Part shown: piece by piece, positions 7,665-16,380 of the stretch | How the letters are laid out: every line of letters starts with the position of its first letter | How positions within the stretch are numbered: the stretch's first letter is position 1 | DNA from: 21-14-0-10-47-8 sp966211795 | GTDB lineage: Bacteria; Bdellovibrionota; Bdellovibrionia; Bdellovibrionales; Bdellovibrionaceae | Reading direction: 5' to 3' | DNA length: 64,000 bases | NCBI GenBank assembly: GCA_966211795.1 | Contig: CBIHNW010000008.1 | Coordinates: 130,221-194,220 of the forward strand | Notes under the pieces: generated by a model | Databases searched by the model: none | What the model was told of the DNA's origin: nothing | Seen by the model: the letters and a program-made list of their open reading frames with translations, nothing else | Translations under genes and position numbers: made by a program

Positions 7665-8828
7665 ATGCGAAATCATTTTGAAAATAGTCGATCGGTCAGG
7701 AATTTAAAGTCTTTGTCGGATCAAGAATTGGATTTGAGTTTAAAGTCTTTGGTGAAAAAAGAGAATGAAGTCTTGGCCGAGATTCTTTTGCATATCAAAG
7801 AAGTGGCATCGCGCAGGCTTTACTTCAAAATGAACTGTGCGAGCTTATTCGAATATCTCACGAAAAACATGGGTTACGCCAACGGCCCAGCTCAAAGACG
7901 AATCGATGCGGCAAGATTGTCGAAAGAAGTGCCAAGTTTAATTGCGGATCTTAAAAGCGGGGAGCTCAATTTAAGCCAGGTCTCTCTTTTCCAGCAGGGA
8001 GTGCGCAAAAGAAGAAGAGAGCAGCAAAAGCTTGTAAAGGCAGGGCTCCATGCGGAGGCTGAAACAAAAGCTGATCTTTCAGCTGAGATGAAACAAAATT
8101 TGTTGGAGAATCTGAAACAAAAATCCATCACTGAATCCCAAGTTTTAGTATCGAAAGCTTTCGAAGTTGAGGTGCAGTTAAGTCCTAAGGTCACTCACCA
8201 AGCTGATGAATCCGTAAGGCTTGAAATCACTCTCACCAAAGAGCAGTGGGAAAAGCTAGAACGAATGCGATCTCTTATCTCGCATGCACTACCAGATGGT
8301 AGTTGGGATCAGGTTTTGGAATATGTGGCCGACCGGGTGATTGCAAGCAAAACGAAGGTGCGGGCGAAAAGTGATGCTTCTCAACCGGGCAAAGATCAGG
8401 AACCGAAATCGAAATCAAAAACGAAATCGAAATTAAAATCGAAAACACAGTTAACGTCGAAATCAATCACGACAACGTCTTCATCACTTGAAGAAGATCT
8501 AAACTCACCGTCGTCTTCTTCTGAAAGCCAAGATCTCAGTCGGGACCGGGATTTGGAGATCCAAACCCGATTAAAAAAAGATGAATCTAAAGCAGTGAAA
8601 TTAAAATCCTACTACCAACTCCGCAAGGATCTCTTGCGAGAGCACCACTCCTGCCAGCATGTGGATCCAAGCACGAAAGCAAAATGCACTTCCACCTGGA
8701 AGTTGCAGGCCGAGCACATCAAACCACGGTGGGCGGGTGGCGAAAACTTGCCTGAGAAACTCACGATCCTGTGTGCTCAGCACAACCGGCAGAAATATAG
8801 GGAGCAGGCAGGGATTCGCATGCGGTAA
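7665..8828 (+). CDS. HNH endonuclease family protein, copy 1
   Basis: 387 residues. The N-terminal half (to ~190) is a helical domain of the kind found in REP13E12/DUF222-like HNH proteins. A low-complexity Lys/Ser linker (about 225-310, KSKSKTKSK-type) follows, and the last ~70 residues form the HNH module with Cys pairs around CQHVDP..KCTSTWK, the AEHIKPRW.GG core and a CAQHNRQK tail. ATG 7665 is preferred over the upstream TTG because it follows AGAGGTG and because the second copy conserves the same start. A near-identical gene begins at 63648. Such proteins nick or cut DNA; whether this one is a homing-type enzyme, a defence nuclease or domesticated is unknown. Confidence 0.82.
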   Translation: MRNHFENSRSVRNLKSLSDQELDLSLKSLVKKENEVLAEILLHIKEVASRRLYFKMNCASLFEYLTKNMGYANGPAQRRIDAARLSKEVPSLIADLKSGELNLSQVSLFQQGVRKRRREQQKLVKAGLHAEAETKADLSAEMKQNLLENLKQKSITESQVLVSKAFEVEVQLSPKVTHQADESVRLEITLTKEQWEKLERMRSLISHALPDGSWDQVLEYVADRVIASKTKVRAKSDASQPGKDQEPKSKSKTKSKLKSKTQLTSKSITTTSSSLEEDLNSPSSSSESQDLSRDRDLEIQTRLKKDESKAVKLKSYYQLRKDLLREHHSCQHVDPSTKAKCTSTWKLQAEHIKPRWAGGENLPEKLTILCAQHNRQKYREQAGIRMR

Positions 8829-8849
8829 AGCTGCAGGGAATTCAGTCGC

Positions 8850-8938
8850 AACGGGTGGCTGGGGTGACCCCAATAAATTTGGGCCTGAACTCCCAAGCCT
8901 CCACTCCCACGAAAGCCTTCGCGTTCACACCACCCGTT
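8850..8938. repeat. Long-range inverted repeat between convergent genes
   Basis: AACGGGTGG (8850-8858) and its exact complement CCACCCGTT (8930-8938), separated by 71 bases, lie between the convergent HNH and SDR genes. A smaller GGGGTGACCCC hairpin lies inside. No T-run follows, so this may be a factor-independent 3' end structure or coincidence. Confidence 0.3.
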
Positions 8939-8944
8939 CCGGAG

Positions 8945-9784
8945 TCAATACTGAGCTTTGTAATCCTGAACATACCCCGCGAATTTGCGAGCAGGTCTGC
9001 CCAGTAATTGCGGCACGCTCTCCGTGATCGCGGCCGAGTAGCCGGCTTTCAGTTTTTCGAGGATAAAGAGCAGCATGTCGGAATAATCTTCCGGCAGGCC
9101 CGCTTGCAGCAGGGATTTTTTCAAGGCTGTGGGTTCGATCTCCTGATACGCAACTTTGCGGCCGGTGCCCTGACTGATTAGGCTCGCGACCTGCGCATGG
9201 GTCAGGGCTTCGGGGCCAGTGAGATCAAAGGCTTTGCCGCTCTGACTGTCGTCGAGCAGAAGCTTGGCCGCGACTTCGGAAATATCGCGCGAGTCGATAA
9301 AGCTCGTTTTTGCGTCGCCGGCAGGGAGCAGGATTTTGCCAAACTCTTTGATGCCGCCAATCCAGAACGTGTGGAAGTTTTGCATGAACCAGTTGGGGCG
9401 GATGATGTTGTAGCCAAGCCCTGATTTTTCAAGTTCAACCTCGGCCCGACGGAATGGAGTGCTCTCATCATAATTCACGCCCATCGCCGTCATCAGGACG
9501 ACTTTCTGCAAGCCGCGGCGTTTGGCCTCTTGAATCAGCGGTGCAAGAAGCGAGTATGGATCGGCGTACCCCGCGGGAGACATAAAGAACGCGCGGTCGA
9601 TTCCTTCGAAGGCATCCTTCAGGCCTTCGCCGGTTTGCAGGTTCAAGTACACGTTGTCCGCGGTGGCCGCCGCCTTTTTGCTGGTGGTGGTGCGAACGGA
9701 TTGGCCTTGTGATTTCAGTTGGGCCGCGACGGCGGAACCGACGAGGCCGGAAGCGCCAATGATTAGAATGCGATTTGTTTTCAT
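8945..9784 (-). CDS. NmrA-like NAD(P)-binding SDR-family oxidoreductase
   Basis: 279 residues, atypical short-chain dehydrogenase fold. The N-terminal dinucleotide motif is GASGLVGSA. Further landmarks are VVLMTAMGVN in strand 4-5, RPNWFMQNF, and DSRDISEVAAKLL, all typical of NmrA/TMR-like quinone or azo-reductase relatives. The canonical SDR Tyr-x3-Lys pair is not obvious, as in other NmrA proteins that sense or reduce quinones. It is divergent from a LysR gene with a palindrome in the shared 142-base interval, which suggests that LysR controls it. The substrate cannot be assigned. Confidence 0.8.
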   Translation of the reverse strand: MKTNRILIIGASGLVGSAVAAQLKSQGQSVRTTTSKKAAATADNVYLNLQTGEGLKDAFEGIDRAFFMSPAGYADPYSLLAPLIQEAKRRGLQKVVLMTAMGVNYDESTPFRRAEVELEKSGLGYNIIRPNWFMQNFHTFWIGGIKEFGKILLPAGDAKTSFIDSRDISEVAAKLLLDDSQSGKAFDLTGPEALTHAQVASLISQGTGRKVAYQEIEPTALKKSLLQAGLPEDYSDMLLFILEKLKAGYSAAITESVPQLLGRPARKFAGYVQDYKAQY

Positions 9785-9900
9785 AACGAACTCCTAGTGT
9801 TTTTCGAGCCCTGGGTGCAACAGCCCCCAAAGCGTGTTGATTCATTGAAACCAGTATCGCCGATTTTTGGACTGTTGATTAGACGCATGAATTGAATTAC

Positions 9901-9922
9901 ATTGTTTCCAATAGGAAACAAT
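9901..9922. promoter_or_regulatory. Palindromic operator overlapping the lysR ribosome site
   Basis: ATTGTTTCC-AATA-GGAAACAAT has perfect 9-bp arms and ends four bases before the LysR ATG. It contains a T...A spaced dyad as in LysR boxes, and its GGAAA half is the only SD-like sequence for the regulator. Binding here would block both transcription and translation start of lysR. Confidence 0.55.
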
Positions 9923-9926
9923 CCAG

Positions 9927-10814
9927 ATGGAAATCGAACTCTCCCGTCTTTTCGTCAAAGTCATTCAGCAGGGAAGCTTCTCGAAAGCCGCCCAACAGCT
10001 GCAGATCCCCAAATCCACCCTGAGCAAGGCGGTGACAAAGCTCGAGAAAGAGACCGGCACCAAGCTTTTGCTGCGCACGACGCGAAGTCTGACCCTGACC
10101 GCGGCGGGGCGGGCGTTCTACGAGACGTGCCTGGGGCCGGTGCAAGTTCTAGAAGAGGCGCAAAGATCCCTGCACGGCGCCGATGATATTTTATCCGGCG
10201 TGATTCGGCTGACCGCGCCCGATGATTTTGGAAATTTTGTTTTGGCGAAGGCCTTGACCGAGCTCTTGAAGAAACATCCGAATCTGCGATTTGAATTGAA
10301 ATACACCAACGAAACTCTGGATCTGGTCAAAGAAGGCATCGATCTCGCCATTCGGGTCGGAAAGCTCAAAGAGAGCAGTCTCAAGGCCAAGCGGATCGGC
10401 GAAAACAAACTGATCTTTGTGGCCTCGCCGGCTTATCTCAAAAGTCGAAACCCGATCCGCGCACCGAAAGACCTGACCGAGCACGAGTGCATGACGATCA
10501 ATGCCGTGGCGAAAGAGTGGAACCTGCAATCCAAAAAAGGTTCCGTCCGCGTGCCGATCCGCCCAAGGGTGATCTGCAATCAAATGTCGAGTTTAGTGAG
10601 CTCGGCCGTGGCCGGAGCGGGCATTGCGATGGCGCCGACATTCGTCTGCAAGCCCGAACTGGAATCCGGAAAGCTGATCCGCGTTCTGCCCGAGTGGAGC
10701 AGCTCCGGTTGGACCGTGTCGCTGGTGTCACCGATGTCTTCGAATTCCTCGGCAAGGCTTAAGGTCACGATGGATCATCTCTTCGGCGTGATTCAAGAGG
10801 CAATTCAGGCTTGA
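9927..10814 (+). CDS. LysR-family transcriptional regulator
   Basis: 295 residues. The N-terminal winged helix-turn-helix (about 1-60) reads LSRLFVKVIQQGSFSKAAQQL..PKSTLSKAVTKLE; the effector-binding domain covers about 90-290. The sequence is closest in style to the LysR group that begins with a sole divergent oxidoreductase target. It is transcribed away from the NmrA-like gene, with the 22-bp palindrome at its start codon, so autorepression plus control of the neighbour is the simplest reading. The effector is unknown. Confidence 0.88.
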   Translation: MEIELSRLFVKVIQQGSFSKAAQQLQIPKSTLSKAVTKLEKETGTKLLLRTTRSLTLTAAGRAFYETCLGPVQVLEEAQRSLHGADDILSGVIRLTAPDDFGNFVLAKALTELLKKHPNLRFELKYTNETLDLVKEGIDLAIRVGKLKESSLKAKRIGENKLIFVASPAYLKSRNPIRAPKDLTEHECMTINAVAKEWNLQSKKGSVRVPIRPRVICNQMSSLVSSAVAGAGIAMAPTFVCKPELESGKLIRVLPEWSSSGWTVSLVSPMSSNSSARLKVTMDHLFGVIQEAIQA

Positions 10815-10817
10815 GTC

Positions 10818-10847
10818 GGCCGGCCAGAATTGGCCCGGCTTATTTCG
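10818..10847. terminator. Hairpin between convergent lysR and msrQ
   Basis: GCCGG-CCA / TGG-C-CCGGC stem with one bulged base and a four-base loop, followed by TTATTTC. It begins just past the lysR stop. The U-tract is short, so efficiency is uncertain. Confidence 0.4.
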
Positions 10848-10933
10848 GTGTTGCGGGTGCGGGATTTGAAATAAATTCGAAATTGTGGAGGGAAGTCGCG
10901 GTGCTCGCGGGCCCTGCGAAGATTCGTGAAAAC

Positions 10934-11548
10934 TTACTTTGTCTTCGCAGTCGGATTCCCCGAGCGAAGTTTCAACATCCAGCGCGCAAACCGAATGATC
11001 TCGCCGATCCACATTGGGAACGTGATCAGCGCGTATTGCACCAGGTCTCCCTTTTCGATCTGAAAAATATGCGCCGTCACCAGCGCCATGACGATATAAA
11101 CCATGCGGTGCAGATCCCGCCACTTTTTGCCGCCGAGCTTTTTCAAAGAAAAATCATTCGAGGTCGCGGCCAACACCGCCAGGCCCAGAAATGCCAACGC
11201 TCCGCAGATCAAATAATTTTTCTCGATCAGCTGAGTGAAGCCCTTCTTCTGAAAAGACTCGAGCGCGAAATACAAAAAGATGTGACCGCAAACAAACACG
11301 AAGGTCACCACTCCCAGAAATCTTCGCGCTTGCAAAAGAAACCGCAGCCACACGGGCCACTTTTTCCAGAAAGCCCAGATGATGCCGATCCAAAGATTGG
11401 CCACGAGATAAATCAAGGAGATCAGTCCGGTGCTGTGATTTAATTCTTTGGCGGGCTCGGCGCCTAGGTTGCCAAAAAAGATTTGGTAGCCCCACCAAAA
11501 AAGCGGGAGCAGTAATGCCAAACGAAAGAGCTTGTGGGGCCACTTCAT
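10934..11548 (-). CDS. msrQ: Heme-binding membrane subunit of MsrPQ
   Basis: Inner-membrane cytochrome-b-like protein (YedZ family) that passes electrons from the quinone pool to periplasmic MsrP for repair of methionine sulfoxide. From ATG 11548 it is 204 residues (E. coli 211), starting MKWPHKLFRLALLLPLF. Membrane helices carry the expected histidines in ELNHSTGL, CGHIFLY, LHRMVYI and TAHIF. Reading frame continues upstream, but a longer start would run deep into msrP. Its partner msrP is 39 bases away in head-to-head orientation instead of the usual co-directional operon. Confidence 0.9.
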   Translation of the reverse strand: MKWPHKLFRLALLLPLFWWGYQIFFGNLGAEPAKELNHSTGLISLIYLVANLWIGIIWAFWKKWPVWLRFLLQARRFLGVVTFVFVCGHIFLYFALESFQKKGFTQLIEKNYLICGALAFLGLAVLAATSNDFSLKKLGGKKWRDLHRMVYIVMALVTAHIFQIEKGDLVQYALITFPMWIGEIIRFARWMLKLRSGNPTAKTK

Positions 11549-11587
11549 GCTCTTTATTCTGAAGAAGAAAAGAAAAAGGAGCAAATC

Positions 11588-12523
11588 ATGATTGATGACA
11601 GCAAGTCTTCGAAAAAATCCTGGACCATTTCGGAAAACCAAGTCACTCCGGAAGAGGTCTATCTCGAGCGTCGCCAATTCATTCAAACAGGAATGGCCGC
11701 GGTCGCCGGACTTGCCGTGAATCCAAACTTTGCCAAGGTCGACACCGGACGAGCGCTCACCGATGAAAAGTACGCCACCAGCTACAATAACTTTTATGAA
11801 TTCAGTCTGGAAAAGGGCGAAGTCAAAAACAAGGTCGAAAATTGGAACTTGAAAGACACCGACTGGAAGATCGAAGTCACGGGCCTGGTGGAGACCAAAA
11901 AAACTTTCACTGTCGATGAGCTCAAAAAATTAGCGGGTGGCGAGGAAGAGCGCATCTACCGATTTCGCTGCGTGGAAGGGTGGTCCATGGTGCTCCCTTG
12001 GGACGGCTTTGAACTGGGGAAATTGATCAAGGCTCTGAAACCAAAAGCGTCGGCAAAATACGTGGTCTTTCAGTCCTTCAATGATCGAAAAATCGGGACC
12101 GGCATGGGCGAAATTTCGCAATTTCCCTGGCCTTACCAGGAAGGACTGACCATCGAAGAGGCTCTGCATCCCCTGACCTTGATCGCGACCGGCATGTACG
12201 GGAAAAAATTGCCGAAGCAAAACGGCGCGCCCCTGCGTTTGGTCGTGCCGTGGAAGTATGGATTCAAGAGTATTAAGTCTATTGTGAAGATCGAATTTTC
12301 GGACAAGCAACCGAAGACTCTTTGGAATGAACGTGCGCCAGATGAGTACGGATTTTATGCGAACGTGAATCCGAAGGTCGATCATCCTCGTTGGAGTCAG
12401 GCCACCGAGCGGGTCTTGGACGGCAAATTTTTCCCCACGACCATCCCGACCCAGATGTTCAACGGCTACGAAAAAGAGGTCGCGGGCCTGTACAAGGGTC
12501 TAGACTTGAAGAAGTTTTTCTAA
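11588..12523 (+). CDS. msrP: Periplasmic methionine sulfoxide reductase, molybdopterin subunit
   Basis: 311 residues of the YedY family, reducing protein-bound methionine sulfoxide in the periplasm. A Tat signal is visible (ERRQFIQTGMAAVAGLAV, twin Arg at 28-29). The molybdenum-ligating cysteine is Cys128 in RFRCVEGW. The VPWKYGFKSIKSI segment near residue 225 is also characteristic. ATG 11588 has AAGGAG at good spacing; an in-frame ATG 18 codons earlier lies within the start region of msrQ and is less likely. Partner msrQ is divergently transcribed. Confidence 0.93.
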   Translation: MIDDSKSSKKSWTISENQVTPEEVYLERRQFIQTGMAAVAGLAVNPNFAKVDTGRALTDEKYATSYNNFYEFSLEKGEVKNKVENWNLKDTDWKIEVTGLVETKKTFTVDELKKLAGGEEERIYRFRCVEGWSMVLPWDGFELGKLIKALKPKASAKYVVFQSFNDRKIGTGMGEISQFPWPYQEGLTIEEALHPLTLIATGMYGKKLPKQNGAPLRLVVPWKYGFKSIKSIVKIEFSDKQPKTLWNERAPDEYGFYANVNPKVDHPRWSQATERVLDGKFFPTTIPTQMFNGYEKEVAGLYKGLDLKKFF

Positions 12524-12653
12524 GTCCTTCGTCCAGTTTCCTCCGCGACATCAGTCTAGTTCTAAAGTGGAACCAGCGCATTTGTTAGGCAGCATATTAT
12601 GAGTTCTGTAGGCTTTTCTTTGCCACTACACAAAGCTTCAAGGAGGAAGCCGA

Positions 12654-13904
12654 ATGTTACAGAACAAACACCGTTCCTATTCGAATCGCCCCGGTCTGAT
12701 GAAAAAGATGCTGTTTGCAACCGCATTTCTTTTATCGACAGCGCTTCTCACGACTCACGCCAACGCTGCGGATGAAAAAGCACCCCAGCAGAAAGAATGG
12801 ACTTTTCTGTTATTTTTGAATGGTCATAACAATCTTGACTCATTCGGTTCCTATAACATCAACCAGATGGAAGAAGTCGGTTCCTCGAACGACCTCAATA
12901 TGGTGGTGCAGTGGGCATCTTTGGCGAACAAGAAAACTCAGCGCATGTTGATTCAAAAAGACAACGACACGTCGAAGGTGACTTCGCCGGCGGTTGAGAC
13001 TTTGGCACCTGTCGATATGGGTGACTATAAACAGTTGGTTGAATTCGTTCGTTGGGGAGTGGAAAAGTATCCCGCGAAACATTACTTCATCGCGGTTTGG
13101 AACCATGGAAATGGTTGGCACCGCATGAACACGAACGGAAACTCGATCGTTCGTGACATTTCTTATGACGATCTCTCCGGCAACCACATCACCACTGAGC
13201 AATTGGGCTTGGCGATGGCAGAGTCGGCAAAAATCATCGGTCACAAAGTTGACGTTTACGGTAGCGACGCTTGCTTGATGGCGATGGCCGAAGTGGCGGG
13301 CGAAATGAAGTCTTCTGTTGATTTCATGGTTGGATCGGAAGAAGTTGAGCCCGGCTACGGCTGGCCTTACAACACTTTCATGGCTCGTTGGTCCGAGCGT
13401 CCTCAGCAATCGGCTGCTGAAGTGGCAACGGCTTTGACGGAAGAGTACACGAAAGCTTACGACGGCGGAATCTACGGCGACCAAGACGTGACGTTCTCGG
13501 CCATGGACCTGTCGAAATTGGACGGTCTGTTCAACGCGATGAAAAACTTGAAGACTTCAATGGCGAGCTTGTCAGCCGCTGACATGAAGACGGTCAAGAC
13601 GGCAGCGAGCAGCACTCAGAGCTTCACTTACAGCGACTATCGTGACTTGTCTCACTTCACCAGCAAGATCGCGGCGACTTCGATCGGCGTGAACTCTTCA
13701 ATCTTGTCGGATATCAATTCTTCAATCAAAGAATTGGTCATCTCAAGCGGCGCGACTGGCATGTACGCAAACACCGCCAAAGGAATTTCGGTGTGGATGC
13801 CGACTTCGGCGAGCACTTTGTCTACTTACAGCGCTCGTTATTCGGCTCTGGAAGTGAACAAGTCAACTGACTGGTTGAGCTTCTTGCAAAAATTGAACAA
13901 GTAA
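12654..13904 (+). CDS. Secreted clostripain-family (C11) cysteine peptidase
   Basis: 416 residues. Signal peptide after a basic N-terminus (MKKMLFATAFLLSTALLTTHANA, likely cut near residue 39). The C11 landmarks are present: WTFLLFLNGHNNLD, the catalytic His151 in AVWNHGNGWH and catalytic Cys207 in YGSDACLMAM, followed by SEEVEPGYGWPY. C11 enzymes usually cut after arginine or lysine. AGGAGG seven bases upstream supports the start, although an internal ATG before MKKML would give a more standard signal peptide. In a predator an exported protease of this type could act on prey protein; that is inference. It ends at a strong terminator. Confidence 0.9.
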   Translation: MLQNKHRSYSNRPGLMKKMLFATAFLLSTALLTTHANAADEKAPQQKEWTFLLFLNGHNNLDSFGSYNINQMEEVGSSNDLNMVVQWASLANKKTQRMLIQKDNDTSKVTSPAVETLAPVDMGDYKQLVEFVRWGVEKYPAKHYFIAVWNHGNGWHRMNTNGNSIVRDISYDDLSGNHITTEQLGLAMAESAKIIGHKVDVYGSDACLMAMAEVAGEMKSSVDFMVGSEEVEPGYGWPYNTFMARWSERPQQSAAEVATALTEEYTKAYDGGIYGDQDVTFSAMDLSKLDGLFNAMKNLKTSMASLSAADMKTVKTAASSTQSFTYSDYRDLSHFTSKIAATSIGVNSSILSDINSSIKELVISSGATGMYANTAKGISVWMPTSASTLSTYSARYSALEVNKSTDWLSFLQKLNK

Positions 13905-13948
13905 TTTGATTCTTAGTATCTCCAGATGGCTCCCACGGAAACTTCGAG

Positions 13949-13994
13949 GAGCCCTCTTCAAAAAGCCGGTCTTAGGATCGGCTTTTTTCTTTTC
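13949..13994 (+). terminator. Terminator cassette, copy 1
   Basis: Stem AAAAGCCG/CGGCTTTT (extendable by pairs GTC/GAT) followed by TTTTCTTTTC. It separates the convergent C11 peptidase and 765-aa secreted protein genes. The whole 46-base stretch is repeated exactly at 17801-17846. Confidence 0.85.
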
Positions 13995-14029
13995 TGAGGG
14001 AGAAGGCGGCCATTCAATCAACCGGAGCT

Positions 14030-16327
14030 TTAGAAATAAAACTTTCGGTTGATCAACTTGAAATCCAAATCTTTCAATGGCCGAATCTCGAATGTAGAGA
14101 CGTTTTTTCCGTCGAGCTTCTTGAACAGAATTACGGGAGCTGGCAAGGGGCCTGGGAGTGGCATTCCCATCACTTCAAATTGCTGATGATCTTTCAGTTC
14201 AATTTGGTCGCCGACGCAGATCATCTGTGTTTCAGAAGTGGCCGAGGCGCAAGGAATGAATTGGGTCGCATCCGACGGAGCGCTGAAAAAATCTTGTCCT
14301 AAGAAAATAGAACCGGGCTCTGCTTGATAGGACTCTGACTTGTCGCTGAGATAGTAGCTCTTTTGAGAAATGTAAGGACTGCCGTTGTCGCGCCAAAAAG
14401 TTTTGAATATTCGCAAGGTTCTGAATTCGCTGAAAGCGCGTAGATTCATTTGATTGAGGAATTCAGAAACGGACCAAATCGGCGACATTTGATACAGGTG
14501 CAAGACAGAGCGGTCTTTCCAAATAATTTTTGCCATCACTTCCGAATCAAAGAGGACGGGATGGTAGCGTTTGAAATTGGTGGAAGAGATTTGTCCCCTT
14601 TGCTCAAGATAAAAAGAATTGGAAATCTTGTATTGACGATCGTCGACCAAATTCAGGCCAAAGATTTCGTGCGCGAGAAAAGTTTCAAAATTCAGGGGAT
14701 CCTTCGCCAAAAGAGGCTGTTCACAAAGATGCGAATCGAAGTGAATGGCGTGGGCTGAAGGATAATTGATCGCATCGACCATCTTGTGCCCTTCCAAGCT
14801 CAAATGTTCTTCAGCAAAAAGTGAGACCGTTTGGGTGCTTTCAACGATTCGTTTGGCCAGGTCCTCGTGACCGGAAAAAAGAGACCACTTCTGAAGTTTG
14901 GCACCCAAGGAGATAAGGTGTTCTCGAATGCGCAGCAAGCAGCTGTTTCCTGCATCCGAAGTTCGGTAGGCCGTTTCAAAAAGAGTTTTTAAACCTTTCG
15001 ATTCGCTAACGTGTGCAGGGGCGAGAGCCAGTCGCTGATCAACGGAATTGAAAAGTTCTTCCACTGTTTCTGGCGCCGGCACATTTTCGGATTGGGGCTT
15101 GATTTGAATCTGTTTGGAAAGTTTGTTTTGCAAGGGACTTTCGATGATTTCCTGGATGTCCCTCATGTCGATATGATCCGGCCGACCTGTCGATCGAATT
15201 TGATTCACCAAAATACGGGTGTGAGTTCCGGTTGGGGAAAGGCTGAAGCCTAGGACTTGGGTTTTGTAGCCATCGGTTAAAGTGACCGTATCGTCGGCGC
15301 AAATTTTCTTTTTTGCGTCCTTGAGGCACGGGTAAGTGAAAATTTCCTCGGCCAGCCGAGCTGATCCCGAAGATTGAAAATAGCTGGACGTCATGTAAAC
15401 ATCTGAAGCGGATCGATCTCTCAGAGTGCTACCGTTGCCATTGTCGTCGAAAAGCTCGAGGTGGAATTCTTGTGAAGGACCCAAACTTTTGAAGATCGCA
15501 TTTTTGAGAATATAAGGGCGTGGCCAAAACTGGAGCGGCGAGACTCGGAAAACGCCGATCAAATTGCGGCCCGCTTGGATCAGGGCTTCGACGGGCAACT
15601 GGCGAAAATCGAAACCGTCATCCAGGTCGAAAGAACGATAAAGGGAAGAAGCTGAATCAGCGGTGACGGTTCGAAGATAGGTTCCCGAGAAAAGAAAATC
15701 CGAATCGTCAATTCCCAGCAAACCCAATGCTTGGTGAAGGATGAAAGCTTGGATCAAGGCCGAAGGCGCATTGTGGATCGAGTTGCACACTGTCGAATCA
15801 AATACGATCGAACCCAGCTCCGGAAGAATCAAGGCGTCCACTTTGGAACCGTTGCGATAAAGCCCTTTATCTTCGAAAAGGCGGGCGTTATCTAAGATAA
15901 ATTGCAGCGCCGACGCGGCTTTGGCAGGCAAGGGCAATATCGGATTATTTTGCATTTTTGCCTTAAGGATTTCCGCTTCACGGGCCACCTTTTGCAAACA
16001 GAAGTTTCCGCCGCCACCCGAGCCTGGGCCTAATTTCATTTCTTCAATTTTGAGACCGAGCTTATCCTCTTTGCGCCGTGGATTGACGGCGTCCGGGTCA
16101 AAATCTCTCAGGCGCATTTGAATGCGCTCGGGGTCCTTATCGTTCAAGTTCTTTTCAGCCGTTATCAATTCGCGGAGTTCGGACGTGGGTTTATCTTGCG
16201 GCGAGTTTCTGAGCTCTCGCTGATGGTCAAAGATCAGCCGGTCGGCGGGAAGAGAGGCTTTTAATTGTTGCGCCTGAACCAAAGCTGATAAAGCTAGAAG
16301 TCCCAGGAATGCAAAGAGCTGCTTCAT
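14030..16327 (-). CDS. Large secreted protein with two repeated HExxG-type domains
   Basis: 765 residues with a Sec signal peptide (MKQLFAFLGLLALSALVQA). The body is two copies of one domain. Copy 1 (about 100-380) has GGGGNFC, LHQALGLLGIDD..F..S at 198-214 and a C-terminal half with ICADDTVTL.D. Copy 2 (about 455-760) has NSC, AHEIFGLNLVDDRQYKIS at 552-569 and ICVGDQIELKD. The HExxG..L.DD..Y..S pattern resembles a zinc-peptidase-like helix, intact in copy 2 (HEIFG) and altered in copy 1 (HQALG). The family is not one I can name. It probably acts in the periplasm or outside the cell. Convergent with the C11 peptidase. Confidence 0.7.
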   Translation of the reverse strand: MKQLFAFLGLLALSALVQAQQLKASLPADRLIFDHQRELRNSPQDKPTSELRELITAEKNLNDKDPERIQMRLRDFDPDAVNPRRKEDKLGLKIEEMKLGPGSGGGGNFCLQKVAREAEILKAKMQNNPILPLPAKAASALQFILDNARLFEDKGLYRNGSKVDALILPELGSIVFDSTVCNSIHNAPSALIQAFILHQALGLLGIDDSDFLFSGTYLRTVTADSASSLYRSFDLDDGFDFRQLPVEALIQAGRNLIGVFRVSPLQFWPRPYILKNAIFKSLGPSQEFHLELFDDNGNGSTLRDRSASDVYMTSSYFQSSGSARLAEEIFTYPCLKDAKKKICADDTVTLTDGYKTQVLGFSLSPTGTHTRILVNQIRSTGRPDHIDMRDIQEIIESPLQNKLSKQIQIKPQSENVPAPETVEELFNSVDQRLALAPAHVSESKGLKTLFETAYRTSDAGNSCLLRIREHLISLGAKLQKWSLFSGHEDLAKRIVESTQTVSLFAEEHLSLEGHKMVDAINYPSAHAIHFDSHLCEQPLLAKDPLNFETFLAHEIFGLNLVDDRQYKISNSFYLEQRGQISSTNFKRYHPVLFDSEVMAKIIWKDRSVLHLYQMSPIWSVSEFLNQMNLRAFSEFRTLRIFKTFWRDNGSPYISQKSYYLSDKSESYQAEPGSIFLGQDFFSAPSDATQFIPCASATSETQMICVGDQIELKDHQQFEVMGMPLPGPLPAPVILFKKLDGKNVSTFEIRPLKDLDFKLINRKFYF

Positions 16328-16380
16328 GCCTCAAAGAAGCTGCAAAGAGTGTGCACTGTCTCATAATGAGATTTACTATT

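Noticed and set aside
7665..8828. HNH gene as part of a group I intron or intein
   Set aside because: It is a free-standing gene with its own start, stop and leader; no splice-related core or host gene interrupted.
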